This document shows positions 22,487-33,251 of a stretch of DNA of 64,000 bases, one piece after another (the first letter of the stretch is position 1; the number at the start of each line of letters is the position of its first letter). This stretch comes from Calendula officinalis. Lineage: Eukaryota > Streptophyta > Magnoliopsida > Asterales > Asteraceae. The position numbers were made by a program, and so were the translations under genes. The stretch is from assembly GCA_963853835.1 (NCBI GenBank), contig OY970820.1:73838909-73902908 (forward strand). Reading direction: 5' to 3'. The notes under the pieces were generated by a model. It was given only the letters and a program-made list of their open reading frames with translations. It was not told the DNA's origin and did no database searches.

Positions 22487-24030
22487 CTTCTCACATCAAA
22501 CACTTAGAAGAAATAATTGCCAAACGAGGTCAAACTGATCAAACAATTCATTTAAACAAGGCTAAAGACTTCAAATACTTCAATTCAAGAGAAGGACTAG
22601 GAGCTAATAATCCAGAATATCTTAAGATGGCTTGTAACGTGCTTCCAACACTGTATGATTCAAAATACATACATATAGATGTTTGGCAGAGTTTCATTCG
22701 TATGACAGATGAGGAAGAAGAAATTTAAGCGTTCAACAGAGCTAAAAAGGAAAATGTATAAATTAGTTTCAATTACAATGAATTAAACAAAACATATGAA
22801 ACTAAAAAGACAAAATTTGAAAATGAGGATTATTTTCCAATTATTACACCAGAAGAATTTGAGATTAAGGGTAATGTTGTACTTCAACAAAAAGTAACCC
22901 GCAAAGTTTACATACCTTCTCTAATTCTAGAAAAGAAAATTTATCAATTGGAAACCAAAATAGATGAAACACATAAGGCATTTGACAAAGAAAAATCCGC
23001 TATACAAACAAAAATTCATGATTTAGAAGATAAAATTATTGAGATAAAATCTGTTTCAAATCAAAGTGCTTCTCCAAAGCCAACATCAGTCAATGACAAT
23101 TTCTCTACTCCTAAAAATCTAACTATTTTAAAAAGAAATTCTAATTCCAGTGTTTTAAATTTTTCAGATAAATATTTAAATTCCAAGCTTAAGAAGCCGA
23201 TGCATGACAGGATGAAAGAAGTTGAGCCGTCTCAGAAGTCTAAGTCGTCTAAGTCTAGTATGCTTAAGTCCAATGAGCTTAAGAAGTCTAGATCTTCCTC
23301 GTTTTTAGCTTCTTCTTTTTCTAATTCAAATAAATGTAGTAACTCAACAACATTTATTTCTCCTGCTACTCTTTATGGAATTGTATATGATTCAGCAATT
23401 TATCGTCCTCTTAATTTCACTATGAATGGTGTAAATTTGATTGTTAAAACAGATAAAACTGGCAAAAATGTTTATTTTGATAGAAAAACTAATACACCAA
23501 TTTCTCAATATGATACACCATATTTTGTTAGAAAAGATGCTCCTTGCGGTCGACAACATGATGTTCTTCATAAAAATGGTTCAATCATTCATTCATGTAC
23601 CATTTGTTATCCAGAACCCTGCAAAACAATGCTCGCTCGATCTCCCACATCACCAACTACGCGTTCTTCTCCTAATTCTACAAAATCTGTTTATCGTGTA
23701 GTTTCTGCAAATAAATCTCCAAAATCAGTTAATCATGTAGTTTCTCCACATAAATCGCCAAAATCTGTTAATCGTGTCGTTTCTACACATCAATCGTCAA
23801 AATCCGTTTATCGCGTAGTTTCTAAATCGCCAAAATCGCCAAAATCTTTTTATCGCGTTGTGAATGTACCGAAATCGTCCAAATCCGGTTTTTCAACTCC
23901 GACTCACAAGCTAAAACAAAAACCATCCACGCTTGTAAAATATACATGGATTAAAAATGAACAATCAAACTGGATTTTACATTCTCCTGAGAAATCCTTA
24001 AAATGGTCTATCAAATTAACAAACCCATAA
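22487..24030 (+). pseudogene. CopA linker, second part (after CopB1)
   Basis: Continues the linker coding sequence broken off at 13646 (codons matching KHLEEIIAKRGQTDQTIHLN). In-frame stops at 22726 (TAA) and 22759 (TAA for an expected CAA), then open from 22948. Residues after that: a coiled coil, a Ser/Lys-rich stretch, the Cys/His module (23545-23622), and six or seven degenerate repeats of KSPKSV-RVVS type (about 23680-23880). It ends at TAA 24028. About 130 untranslated bases separate this stop from protease. Confidence 0.8.
23545..23622 (+). other. Cys/His module C-x7-H-x8-C-x2-C-x4-C in CopA linker
   Basis: Spacing C-x7-H-x8-C-x2-C-x4-C, preceded by a DAPCG motif. The same spacing occurs in CopE (58439-58516) and CopD (complement 55388-55465). 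It resembles a small zinc-binding site but is distinct from the retroviral-type zinc knuckle at 12779. Absent from CopB1 and CopC, whose linkers end differently. Confidence 0.65.
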
Positions 24031-24110
24031 CTGCCCCTTTGCAGTTCTCCAAAACTCTAAATTCATACCATTTTTAATATTCTTCATAAAACATTTTTAC
24101 TAATCGAGTA

Positions 24111-27100
24111 GGACCCATATCTGATTGGGTACCTTTTTGTTTTAATTGTTTTATGTAGAATATTTGGTATCTTGATTCTGGTTGTTCAAGACACATGACC
24201 GGAAACAAGAACTTATTAACGAATTTTAGAAAAAAATATTTGGGTACTGTTCGTTTTGGGAATGACCATTTAGCCGCTATTATGGGTATTGGAGATATAA
24301 TTCGTCACAATTTAATCATCCGGAATGTGACCTATGTTCAAGATCTTGCTCACAATCTTTTTAGTATTGGTCAATTCTGTGATAAAACTTTGGAAGTAAA
24401 TTTTCGAACAAAGAAATGTGATGTTCGCACTTATGATGGCGAAGAACTTCTTACTGGATCTCGAGAGACAAATCTGTTTACTATCAATCTAATGTCAACA
24501 GCTTCATCAGATGAATCTTGGTTATGGCACCGTCGTCTCTCTCACCTTAATTTCAAAAATATCAACAAATTGGTAAAAGGTGGCCACGTATCTGGTCTTC
24601 CCGATGTTAAATTTGTTAAAGATCATCTTTGTTCGTCGTGCGAAATGGGCAAAATGACTAAAAAATCTCATAAGCCCAAACTAGTTCAAAGTACTTCAAA
24701 ACCTCTTGAATTACTTCATATGGACTTATGTGGCCCCATGAGCATTCAAACTTTAGCTGGTAAACGGTATGTGTTGGTGATTGTTGATGATTATTCTCGA
24801 TATATATGGGTTTATTTCTTGCGTTCAAAAGATGAAGCAGCTAATATCATAATAGTCTTCATCAAGAAAACTCAAACAAATTTGGATTTAAAAGTTCATA
24901 CCATTCGTACTGATAATGGGACTGAATTCAAAAATCATACTTTAGATTCTTTCCTTGAATCAGTTGGTATAACCCATCAATTTTCCGCTGCCCGAACACC
25001 TCAACAAAATGGGGTTGTTGAACGAAGAAATTGTACCTTGGTTGAAGCTGCTCGTACCATGCTTTCATTTTCTAAACTCCCATTATCTCTTTGGGCAGAA
25101 GCTATTAGTACGGCATATTTCACTCAAAATCGTTCAATCATCAATAAAACCCACAACAAAACGCCATATGAACTGATCAATAACCGCATTCCCAGTGTTA
25201 AATTTTTTCATATTTTTGGGAGTCGTTGCTTCATTCTGAATGATAAAGATAAATTGAACAAATTTGATGAAAAAGCTGAAGAAGGAATTTTTGTTGGATA
25301 CTCACGTGAATCTTCTTCTTATAGAGCATATAATCGGTCAAAACGGACGATTAGAGAAAGTGTTAATGTTAATTTTGATGAAACCTTTCCTCTAGATTCG
25401 TTAAGTTCAAATGTTGAAATTCCTTCACATTCGTCGTCGCCTTCCACATCTAAAAATGATTTAGATATCTTGTTTGAACATTTTTATGATGATTATCATA
25501 ATATCCGACATACATTACTTGAGGAGGCTGGCGTTCCATTTCTAACAGTAGCCGATGTTCAAAGCATTACGGTACCTGAAATGCAAAATTCAAGTTCTAA
25601 TGATTCTCCATCTCCTACATCTGCTGCTCCAAATAACAATTTTCTCCTTCACATTCTGTTTCATCTTTGCCAACTCAATCATCTCCGGACGATTCCCCAC
25701 CAACGGATAATCAATCATCTCCGGTCAATTCAACACCTTATGGTCAAGCTGCGACTACTTTAGATCTATCTTTAGTACCCGCACAACCTCCACCTTTGGT
25801 GATTGATTTCTCCAAATTCAACGTTAAACGTGTAGATCCTCCACCTTCTACATCAAATGTTCAAACTGCAATAATCCCTCATCCTGAATTCACTGATACC
25901 TCAAACATCATTCCAGGTCTACTACCACTTCCACATTCTCTTAAATGGACAAGAGAGCATCCTTTACATCAGATAATCGGTGATCCTGATTCTTCTGTTC
26001 AAACCCGTAGAGCCACTGCTGATGAATGTCATTTTTCTGCATTTTTTAGCTCTAATGAACCAAAGAAGGTCAGTGAAGCTCTCTCCGACCCAGACTGGAT
26101 TCTTGCTATGCAAGAAGAAATCAATCAATTTGAAAGATTAAAAGTTTGGCGTCTTGTTCCAAAACCACCCGGAAAATATGTGATAGGTACTAAGTGGATA
26201 TTCAAAAACAAGAAGGATGAGAATGGGATTGTGATTCGTAATAAAGCACGTTTAGTTGCAAAAGGGTATGCTCAACAGGAGGGTATTGACTTTGAAGAAA
26301 CGTTTGCTCCTGTTGCACGAATAGAAGCCATTCGAATATTCTTGGCATATGCAGCACATAAGAATTTCACTATCTATCAAATGGATGTAAAAACTGCATT
26401 TTTAAATGGTATTCTCAAAGAAGAAGTGTTCATTCATCAACCCGAAGGTTTTGTGGATCCACACTTGCCAAATCATGCTTATATTCTCGACAAAGCTTTG
26501 TATGGCTGGAAACAAGCTCTGCGGGCGTGGTATGATGTACTTTCCAAATTCTTAGTTGAGTCTGGTTTTTCAAAAGGAAAAATCGATACAACTCTTTTCA
26601 TCAAACGTCAAGGGGAAGATATAGTTCTCATTCAAATTTATGTCGATGATATCATTTTTGGATCTACAAATCCCAAATACTGCAAGAAGTTCTCTGATCT
26701 TATGGTTAAACGATTTGAGATGAGCATGATGGGTGAAATGAATTTCTTTATTAGTCTTCAAGTTCGCCAATTACCTACCGGGATCTTCATCAATCAATCC
26801 AAGTATATCACTGATCTCTTGAAGAAATATCTCATGGATGATTGTAAACCAATTCCGACGCCGATCTCGCCTGGTTCTAAATTGCATGCTGATCCGGATG
26901 GCAAACTTGTTGATATTACACATTATCGGGGGATGATCGGATCCTTGCTATATCTCACTTCGAGTCGACCAGACATTATGTTCTCTACTTGCATATGTGC
27001 TCGGTATCAGGATGCTCCTAAAGAATCACATCTTCAAGCAGTCAAACGTATATTTCGTTATATGAAGGGTACTCGAGATCTTGGTCTTTGGTATCCTAAA

Positions 27101-27571
27101 GAAACTTCTTTTGACTTGACTGCATTTTCTGATGCTGACCATGCTGGATGTATGCTGGATGGCAAGAGTACATCTGGAAGTGTCCAATTTCTGGGTGATA
27201 AATTGGTAAGCTGGTCTTCACGGAAGCAAAATTGTGTATCTCTTTCAGCTACAGAGGCAGAATATGTTGCTGCTGCAAGCTGCTTATCCCAGGTAATTTG
27301 GATGCAATCACAATTAAAAGATTATGGCTTTTCATACAGTCGTATTCCTTTATACTGTGATTCTCGAAGTGCAATTGCAATTTCATGCAATCCTGTTCAA
27401 TATTCCAAAACTAAACATATTGATCTTCGATATCATTTTATAAAAGATCATGTTGAACATGGTAATGTGGAATTGTACTTTGTTTCAACAGATTACCAAT
27501 TAGCTGATTTGTTTACCAAGGCTTTAGACGAAAACGTTTTAACTTTCTTGTGTCTAAACTTGGTATGCTAA
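24111..27571 (+). pseudogene. pol: CopA Pol: protease, integrase, RT, RNaseH; one frameshift
   Basis: A GPxxxWVP motif at 24111 leads to an in-frame TAG (24156) and then WYLDSG (protease Asp, about 24165-24182) and HMTG. Next come a pre-integrase HRxLSH...C-x2-C zinc region (24525-24650) and the integrase core with D (LLHMDLCGP), D (RTDNGTEF) and E (QQNGVVERR). A frameshift lies near 25640-25670. RT has intact YVDD (26639-26650), but LYGWKQALRAW shows two changes from the usual LYGLKQAPRAW. RNaseH has SDADHAG, TEAEY and CDSRSA. Stop at 27571. It encoded all enzymes for copying and inserting the element; now inactive. Confidence 0.9.
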
Positions 27572-30357
27572 ATCTAAAAGCTTAAACTGTTTTATTTGTT
27601 ACAATAACAATGGCTTTCAAATACATTAGTTTGAAACCCGCTCTTAACCAGTTTTTCTCATAACTGTAAAACCTCTTTCCCACCCTATAAAACTGTAAAT
27701 TTTTCATTATTTTTATTTTGTCGAGAGCGAGAAATATTAATTCTAGGGGGGAGAATTAGTATTTCCAGAGGGAGAAACTTTCTTATATCAATGCTTTTAT
27801 ACCCGTTTGAATTTTTTTTTAATCGATCAAATTTTTTTTTTCTCAAACGACAATACCTTCCCATGGTTACGTCTTTATTGAATGCACAGTGTGTCTAGAT
27901 CTCACCGTCAAATATTTCCAGTTTAGGACACATACACTTTTATAAATGAATCTCCGTGTATTCATCGGAACACTCATAGTGGCATCAAAATCTGGTGTTT
28001 CACGAGGATTAAGTGGAAATCCTGCTAGAGCTATAATTGCGCCAACTCTAAACGCAGGTCACACATTTGAATCAACGGTTGTGCAAATGACTATTGATTC
28101 ATACGGTGTGTTAACGGATACTCTATATGAGTCCGGTATTACCTAAATTGTTCAAGTTGCTGTGCCTAAACTTATCAATCATAAAGGCAACAACTTATGC
28201 CGGAAACACATACATTTTCCGATGAAAAATCCATGTAAATTCATTCTTACAACGAAACGTCATATATTCTGATAATTTGCACATGAGCGTTATAGTTCAC
28301 TCTCAAATAACTCCTATGATCTGCTATAACCGGCATGATCTTCCCCAGGATCCACCTACAATATAGGACAAAATGTAAGGGTTCATAGGTATAGGTGAGC
28401 AGAATCAACTATCACGGGATCTTGATTGGGGTGCGCTGAGATAAAATTTGAGAGGGGGATTGAAGTATGTGGTACAACTCAGCTAAACATGGTAAAATGA
28501 AATGAGGGTGTAGTCGAAAAATGGAAAAGTAAGCTTGAGTGAGGAGGGTGTGACAGGGTTAAAGAAAACGAAAAACCCTTACCAAACCGATAAAAACCCG
28601 GGTAGCCACGTCTCTATCAGATTGCATGTGTTGCTCTCTGATATTGAAAAAGACATCATGGACCCAGTGATGCAAAGCACAACCCCACAGCCACTCAAGT
28701 ATTTCTTAAAAAGTACTTGTTTCATTTTCTCGGACATAAGCTCATATGCTATCGACATCTCACTTGGAGATTGTTGATATTGAACAAGAGGACAAGTGTC
28801 TCCAGTCCTCGCCTTCGTTTGTCCACAAATTGAGTCTAGAACCGAAATACACTTTTAGGACACAGGAAAAATACTAAGCTTATCTTTGTGATATAGCCGG
28901 AACATTCATAGTGATACCAAAAATATTGGTATTCCACGATGATTGAATGGAAATCCTACCAGTGCTAATATCTAAGCCAACGCTGACTGTAGGTTACACA
29001 GTTTTTGTAACTGTTGTGTTAACGGGTAATCTATGTGATCCCGGTTTACCCTGTTCGATTCCATGTACATTTTTTATGACTGTACTCCAACGCTATCAAC
29101 AACAGTCGGGATTTAGGATGATACACACATGATTGTTCTTTTATGTCATCTACAACGGTCATTGAGATTAAACGATAAAAGATTTGATCGTATTTCTTCA
29201 TACTCAACAACTATATGGTTTATCTGATATAATGTGTCATATACTGATTCATTCAAAAAATGAATATATCATTATTCAACACATTTTTATTAATGGGCTT
29301 CGAAGATTCTTTATATTTCCAACTCGAAGAACTTTAAATTTTACATGATGATTCCGATAAATCTTGATCATCATGAGGGGGAGAAAATATTTCAGAAGTT
29401 CTTTTTAGGGGAGAATATATTATCTCAGTTTACTTCGCATTAAAAGTCATATGTACCGGTTAAGGGGGAGTAAACAAGAAACCAAAGATCAGTTTAGAAA
29501 TAATTGTTTGTTTGAGGGGGAGCGTAAACTTCATCAACATTTTACCCTAACAACAATTATCAATAATCACAAATCGACAAAGCCATAATTTCAACAAAAG
29601 ACTTTTGCTACAAAACAATTCTATCTATGGGTCTACATTATCGTCGATTTACATTTGTTAAAAAGAAGAAACCAATACATTCACAGAAATGTCAAACCTC
29701 AAATTCACATCCATATCCATCCGAAATTTAATCGTGTAACTCATTCTTTCCAAATTTCATAACAACCATATCCATTCAAAAGCTTAACTGTTCTAATTTG
29801 TCGTTACATACCAAATACAAATTATCCACATTCATCCAAATCTTAAATGTACATATCATTCTTTCCTACATACAAACCATACACATGTAAATTCAAAATT
29901 TAACTGATACAAATCATTCTTACCAAAATCACATCCAAAACTTACTTTAACTTTCAAATCATTCTTTTCATAATACAAATCATCATTATCCTATCCTCAC
30001 AAAAACCTCTACTATAATATCTCAGTCAAATCCTTTCTTAACTGATGTTTTCATTTCTAGAACCTTCAAATCTTTAATATATTAGTTTTAGACATTTCTT
30101 ACACCAACAAACTCAACGATAAAAATTTAGGTCCTTTGAAGGAAGACATGGATGAGGTTCTAAAGCTCAAAAAGAGAGAGATTGGATAAAGATAAAGACA
30201 TATTAAGTCAAGAATTCATGAAATCTTCTGAGATACTTTATATTGGTTGAAAAGCCAATTAAAAGTATTATTTTGCACTGTTCAATCAAAAGTTGAAGCT
30301 GATACTACTTCAAAACTACTCAACGGATAATTCAGTTTCAGACTTTGCTAGAGAAGA
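27572..30357 (+). other. CopA 3' untranslated region, truncated before the PPT
   Basis: No env-like gene. Holds a stem-loop (27612-27638), GGGGGAG-type tracts (about 27746, 29374, 29463, 29515), and an imperfect duplication: 27975-28145 and 28900-29050 share GGAACA-TCATAGTG, GGAAATCCT and GGTCACAC/GGTTACAC words. Short open frames of 61-80 codons occur, but substitutions among copies show no third-position bias. Homologous DNA lies in CopB1, CopC and CopD. Confidence 0.7.
27612..27638 (+). repeat. Stem-loop after CopA RNaseH
   Basis: GG-TTTCAAA-TACATTAG-TTTGAAA-CC. In CopC (43681-43708) and CopD (51356-51382) the stem reads TTTCAAG/CTTGAAA: both arms changed together. Confidence 0.7.
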
Positions 30358-31845
30358 ATTAAAATTAAACACTAACATTTTCTAAATAATTAAAATTAAA
30401 ACTAAAATTCATGTATCTCATTTTTATGGTAAGTGTGGGACCCTAAATAAATATTTTTTTTGTTTTCAATGTAAAATAATACAATTCCAATGTCTGACTT
30501 TTCACTAAAGAGTGAATTTAGGAGTATTTTTTTTTTTTTTTTTTTTTTTTAACTTGCTTGACAAAATCATGAAAATAAAAAAAGTTACAGGCTAGTTGTT
30601 AGGTAGTTATTATATAACAGAACTCTAGGATAGTTTCATTGCACCCCACTTTTTTTTTTCTTCTGACTATATATAAACAGGGCATATGTGCGACGAATCC
30701 CTAATTTTTCATATTATTAAATTAATAATCAAAATATAAAATTAAACAATAATTATTAAAACAAGTGTAACCGGATATGGGTGAGCTAACTTACGGGTCA
30801 AAACCAGTCTAAGTAAAATTGTTCACAAATTAATTGCTTTTCACTTTTGTAACTCTAGCTTCTCACTAGTTATTATTTTAATTGACTTAATATGGATCGT
30901 GTGATAACTTTACCGAAACTTTTCCCCTCCCTCGCCTTTCTTGTTGCTGCTAGAAAAAGCTAATCCATTTCAACAATTTTTTTCAGGAATAACTATTCGA
31001 ACATACCTTCAATCTATTTGAACACATCATTTTCTCTTTCCAATAAATGTGTAACAAAAAAACTCTCTCTTCAATAAATGAGATATTAATCTCACCCACC
31101 CACCCACCTTTTAAAATTTCTCGCTCTATTTTCAACACAATATCTGCAATATTCTCTCTCCACAGACATCACCAAACACCACACCTACAACCACCATTGC
31201 CGTCGAACACCACCACCTACCGCCATGCCGATCAACACTAGTACCACAGTGAGCAAATGTTTGCCGGCGTGACATGAGAAGACATTCACCACCGTCTTCT
31301 CAACCTCTCTTTCTCTCTCTCTCCCCAACACCCGACGCCACCTCCACCGCCACCGTCGCTAGTTGTAATGTTGGTTGTTTGGTGTGGGTTTCCAGATCCG
31401 GCGGAGGAAAGGGTGGTAGGTGGGTTACGGTGGTGCTGGTAGTTTTACGGTGGTCGTTGGTGGTTTACGGTGGTGGTGGTTGGTGGTTTACAGTGATTGT
31501 CGTCGGTGGGTTTGGGTGATGGTTGCCGGTGGTGGTTGATGGGTTACGGTGGTGGTTGCTTGGTTAATTTTAATTTATAAACTAAATTACTTTTAGTTTC
31601 AAAGTAATTGATGGTGTTATTTGTAAACAAATTGAGGTTTAATTTTCTCATATATTGAAATTGAACACAACTTTCAAGGTGGAAAAGTTTTAATTCATTG
31701 ACTAAGGTTGTTTTATTTTACATAATGGGTTGTTTAAATGAACATTGGAAATTTAAAAAATCACAAATCTCTATTATAGGGTTGTTTATATGTATAATAG
31801 GGCTGTCAAAATAGGAGGACCCTTTTTTTTCTCTTGCAAGCCAGA
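30358..31845. other. Intergenic DNA: poly-T, CCACC/GGTGGT low complexity
   Basis: A run of about 27 T at 30524-30550. 31080-31560 is made of CACC-, CTCTCT- and GGTGGT-type simple sequence; the open frames there (31047-31241, 31274-31519) are simple-sequence translations. No gene supported. Confidence 0.6.
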
Positions 31846-32136
31846 AATGTTTATGGCTATTGTGTTTGTTTGCAGCTTAATGGAACCATTCAGCGCTGAA
31901 TGCTTAATCATTCAGCATTCAGTGCATTTGTTTAGCGCCACTGAATGAAGTATATGCTGAATGGGACAACAAAAAGCTGTTAAATGATTCTTCCTTAGAA
32001 CATATGCTGAATCATTAAGTAGTCAGAATTTTTATAAAAAAGTTTCTCACATTCAAAACAAGTTTTATACAAAACCTCTCAATCATTTAGACCGTTAAAT
32101 CATTCAGCACTTAATCATTTTGTCTACGGGCGTGCT
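31846..32136. mobile_element. MITE-like repeat rich in ATTCAGC/GCTGAAT (possibly hAT type)
   Basis: GTTTGTTTGCAGCTTAATGG near 31866 opens a stretch with many ATTCAGCGCTGAAT-type palindromes, ending near CATTTTGTCTACGGGCG (about 32135). GTTTGTTT termini and TTCAGC subterminal repeats recall common plant hAT-derived MITEs. The right terminus is degenerate and no TSD was found. Confidence 0.4.
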
Positions 32137-33019
32137 TAAAAGGTCTTTGGGTTTCAGACTATGGTCTCATATCTACCGTCCATGCCCCCATGGTCTACTA
32201 TTTATGGTCTTTGGTCTATCATTATATGGCATTGGAATGATTCTTCCATTCTTTTGGCCAAAATTATTTTTTTAAGGCACATAATCTCCTCGGTATATAA
32301 TAACACTAGTTTATATCCCGTGAAAATTTACGGGGAGTTGTCATAATTATATTAATTATATATTTTTATATTAATATTGTGATTCTTTATTTGTTAGTAT
32401 AAAAATTATTAGTGTTTTTTTTATAATATGTCCCAAGTCAAATGTTAGGGAGCATTAAATAACATCAACTTTCCATTAAAATTCAAAAATGCATTACTAC
32501 ATCACTTTAAAATGTAATATTTGGACTTTATTAATGTTTATAAAAAATATTAGGAAATTTTTTGTTATTTAATGCACCCTAACATGTGTCTCCGGAATAA
32601 ATGTTAGAAAAACCCAAATTATTAAATAAAAATGGTTTAATATTTGTTTAAGTTAATTATTTTATTGAATTGTTAATAATGATCTAGATATGCTGATATA
32701 CAGTTATGATTTTTTTTAATATTAAAAAACATATTAGAAGAAATATGGAAAACTATCAAATCAAAAATTATCAAGAAAAATTGTTTAAGAAAAAAATATA
32801 ACTAAATAACAAATTAGATAAGTTAAAGTAAAATTCTGAAGACTTTATAAAAATAACATTTGATGTTTTATTTATTATACTACCATCCTTTTCTTCAAAC
32901 TAAATTTAAAAATAAATTAAGTTACACAAATAGTCCATATGGTTAGCCAAAAGTTTTAGATTTCGTTTCTAAGTCATAGAAATAACATGGATAGTTACTA
33001 AATACGAAACTTTAGAACG
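32137..33019. other. AT-rich intergenic DNA
   Basis: Starts with ACTAGTTTATATCCCGTG-AAAATTT-ACGGGG (about 32304), a motif common at one end of abundant plant non-autonomous DNA elements. A possible partner GGGGTTTCTTTTATTATAG lies at about 34069. Otherwise nothing recognised; no gene. Confidence 0.35.
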
Positions 33020-33251
33020 TGTTGGATCATATAGTTCTAACTAATAGTCTAGGGGTTAAAGGTGTAATTAGTCTAAAATAGGTCTAGATATAAATAATTT
33101 TGTCAGATGCTAATTAACAAAAAGTTTTGTCTAATTGTAATCTACTCATCTAATGCAAAGTGATTTACTCTCTAATCTCGCCATCTCAATCTTCCTAATT
33201 TCAACTTATTCTTGCTTAATCCTTGAATTAATCACTGTTTCTACACTCACA
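33020..33251 (+). repeat. Copia solo LTR (232 bp), TSD GAACG
   Basis: TGTTGGATCATATAG...CTACACTCACA with identical 5-mers GAACG at 33015-33019 and 33252-33256. Internal words AATAGTCTAGGGG and TAGATATAAATA echo the CopB/D/E/F LTRs (TAGTCTAGGGGTG, AGGTATAAATA), so it is a distant relative. No internal region or PBS follows. Confidence 0.85.

Larger units (their letters stand above)
10575..30357 (+). mobile_element. CopA: Ty1/copia retrotransposon, 3'-truncated, host of nested insertions
   Basis: The + strand order is LTR (10575-10877), PBS (10880), leader, Gag with zinc knuckle, linker (interrupted at 13646 by CopB1, resuming at 22487), PR, INT, RT, RNaseH (to 27571) and a long untranslated region. 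INT before RT defines Ty1/copia. Similarity to CopC's inner 3' region runs to GCTAGAGAAGA at 30357, about 37 bp short of where the PPT should be, and then stops. PPT and 3' LTR are therefore missing. Without CopB1 the element is about 10.9 kb. Several in-frame stops and one pol frameshift show it is dead. Confidence 0.9.

Noticed and set aside
27946..28146. Small ORF of about 66 codons present in CopA, CopC (42809-43015) and CopB1 (17652-17864), with a conserved NAGHTFESTVV stretch
   Set aside because: Between CopA and CopC I count roughly 3 first-, 8 second- and 5 third-position differences, no sign of protein-level selection; the diverged second unit of the block carries stops and a frame change.
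27572..30357. Envelope-like gene between RNaseH and 3' LTR, as in SIRE elements
   Set aside because: No long frame, membrane segments or coiled coil in any of the four copies; the region is non-coding.
31274..31519. 81-codon Gly/Val-rich frame
   Set aside because: Translation of GGTGGT simple sequence.
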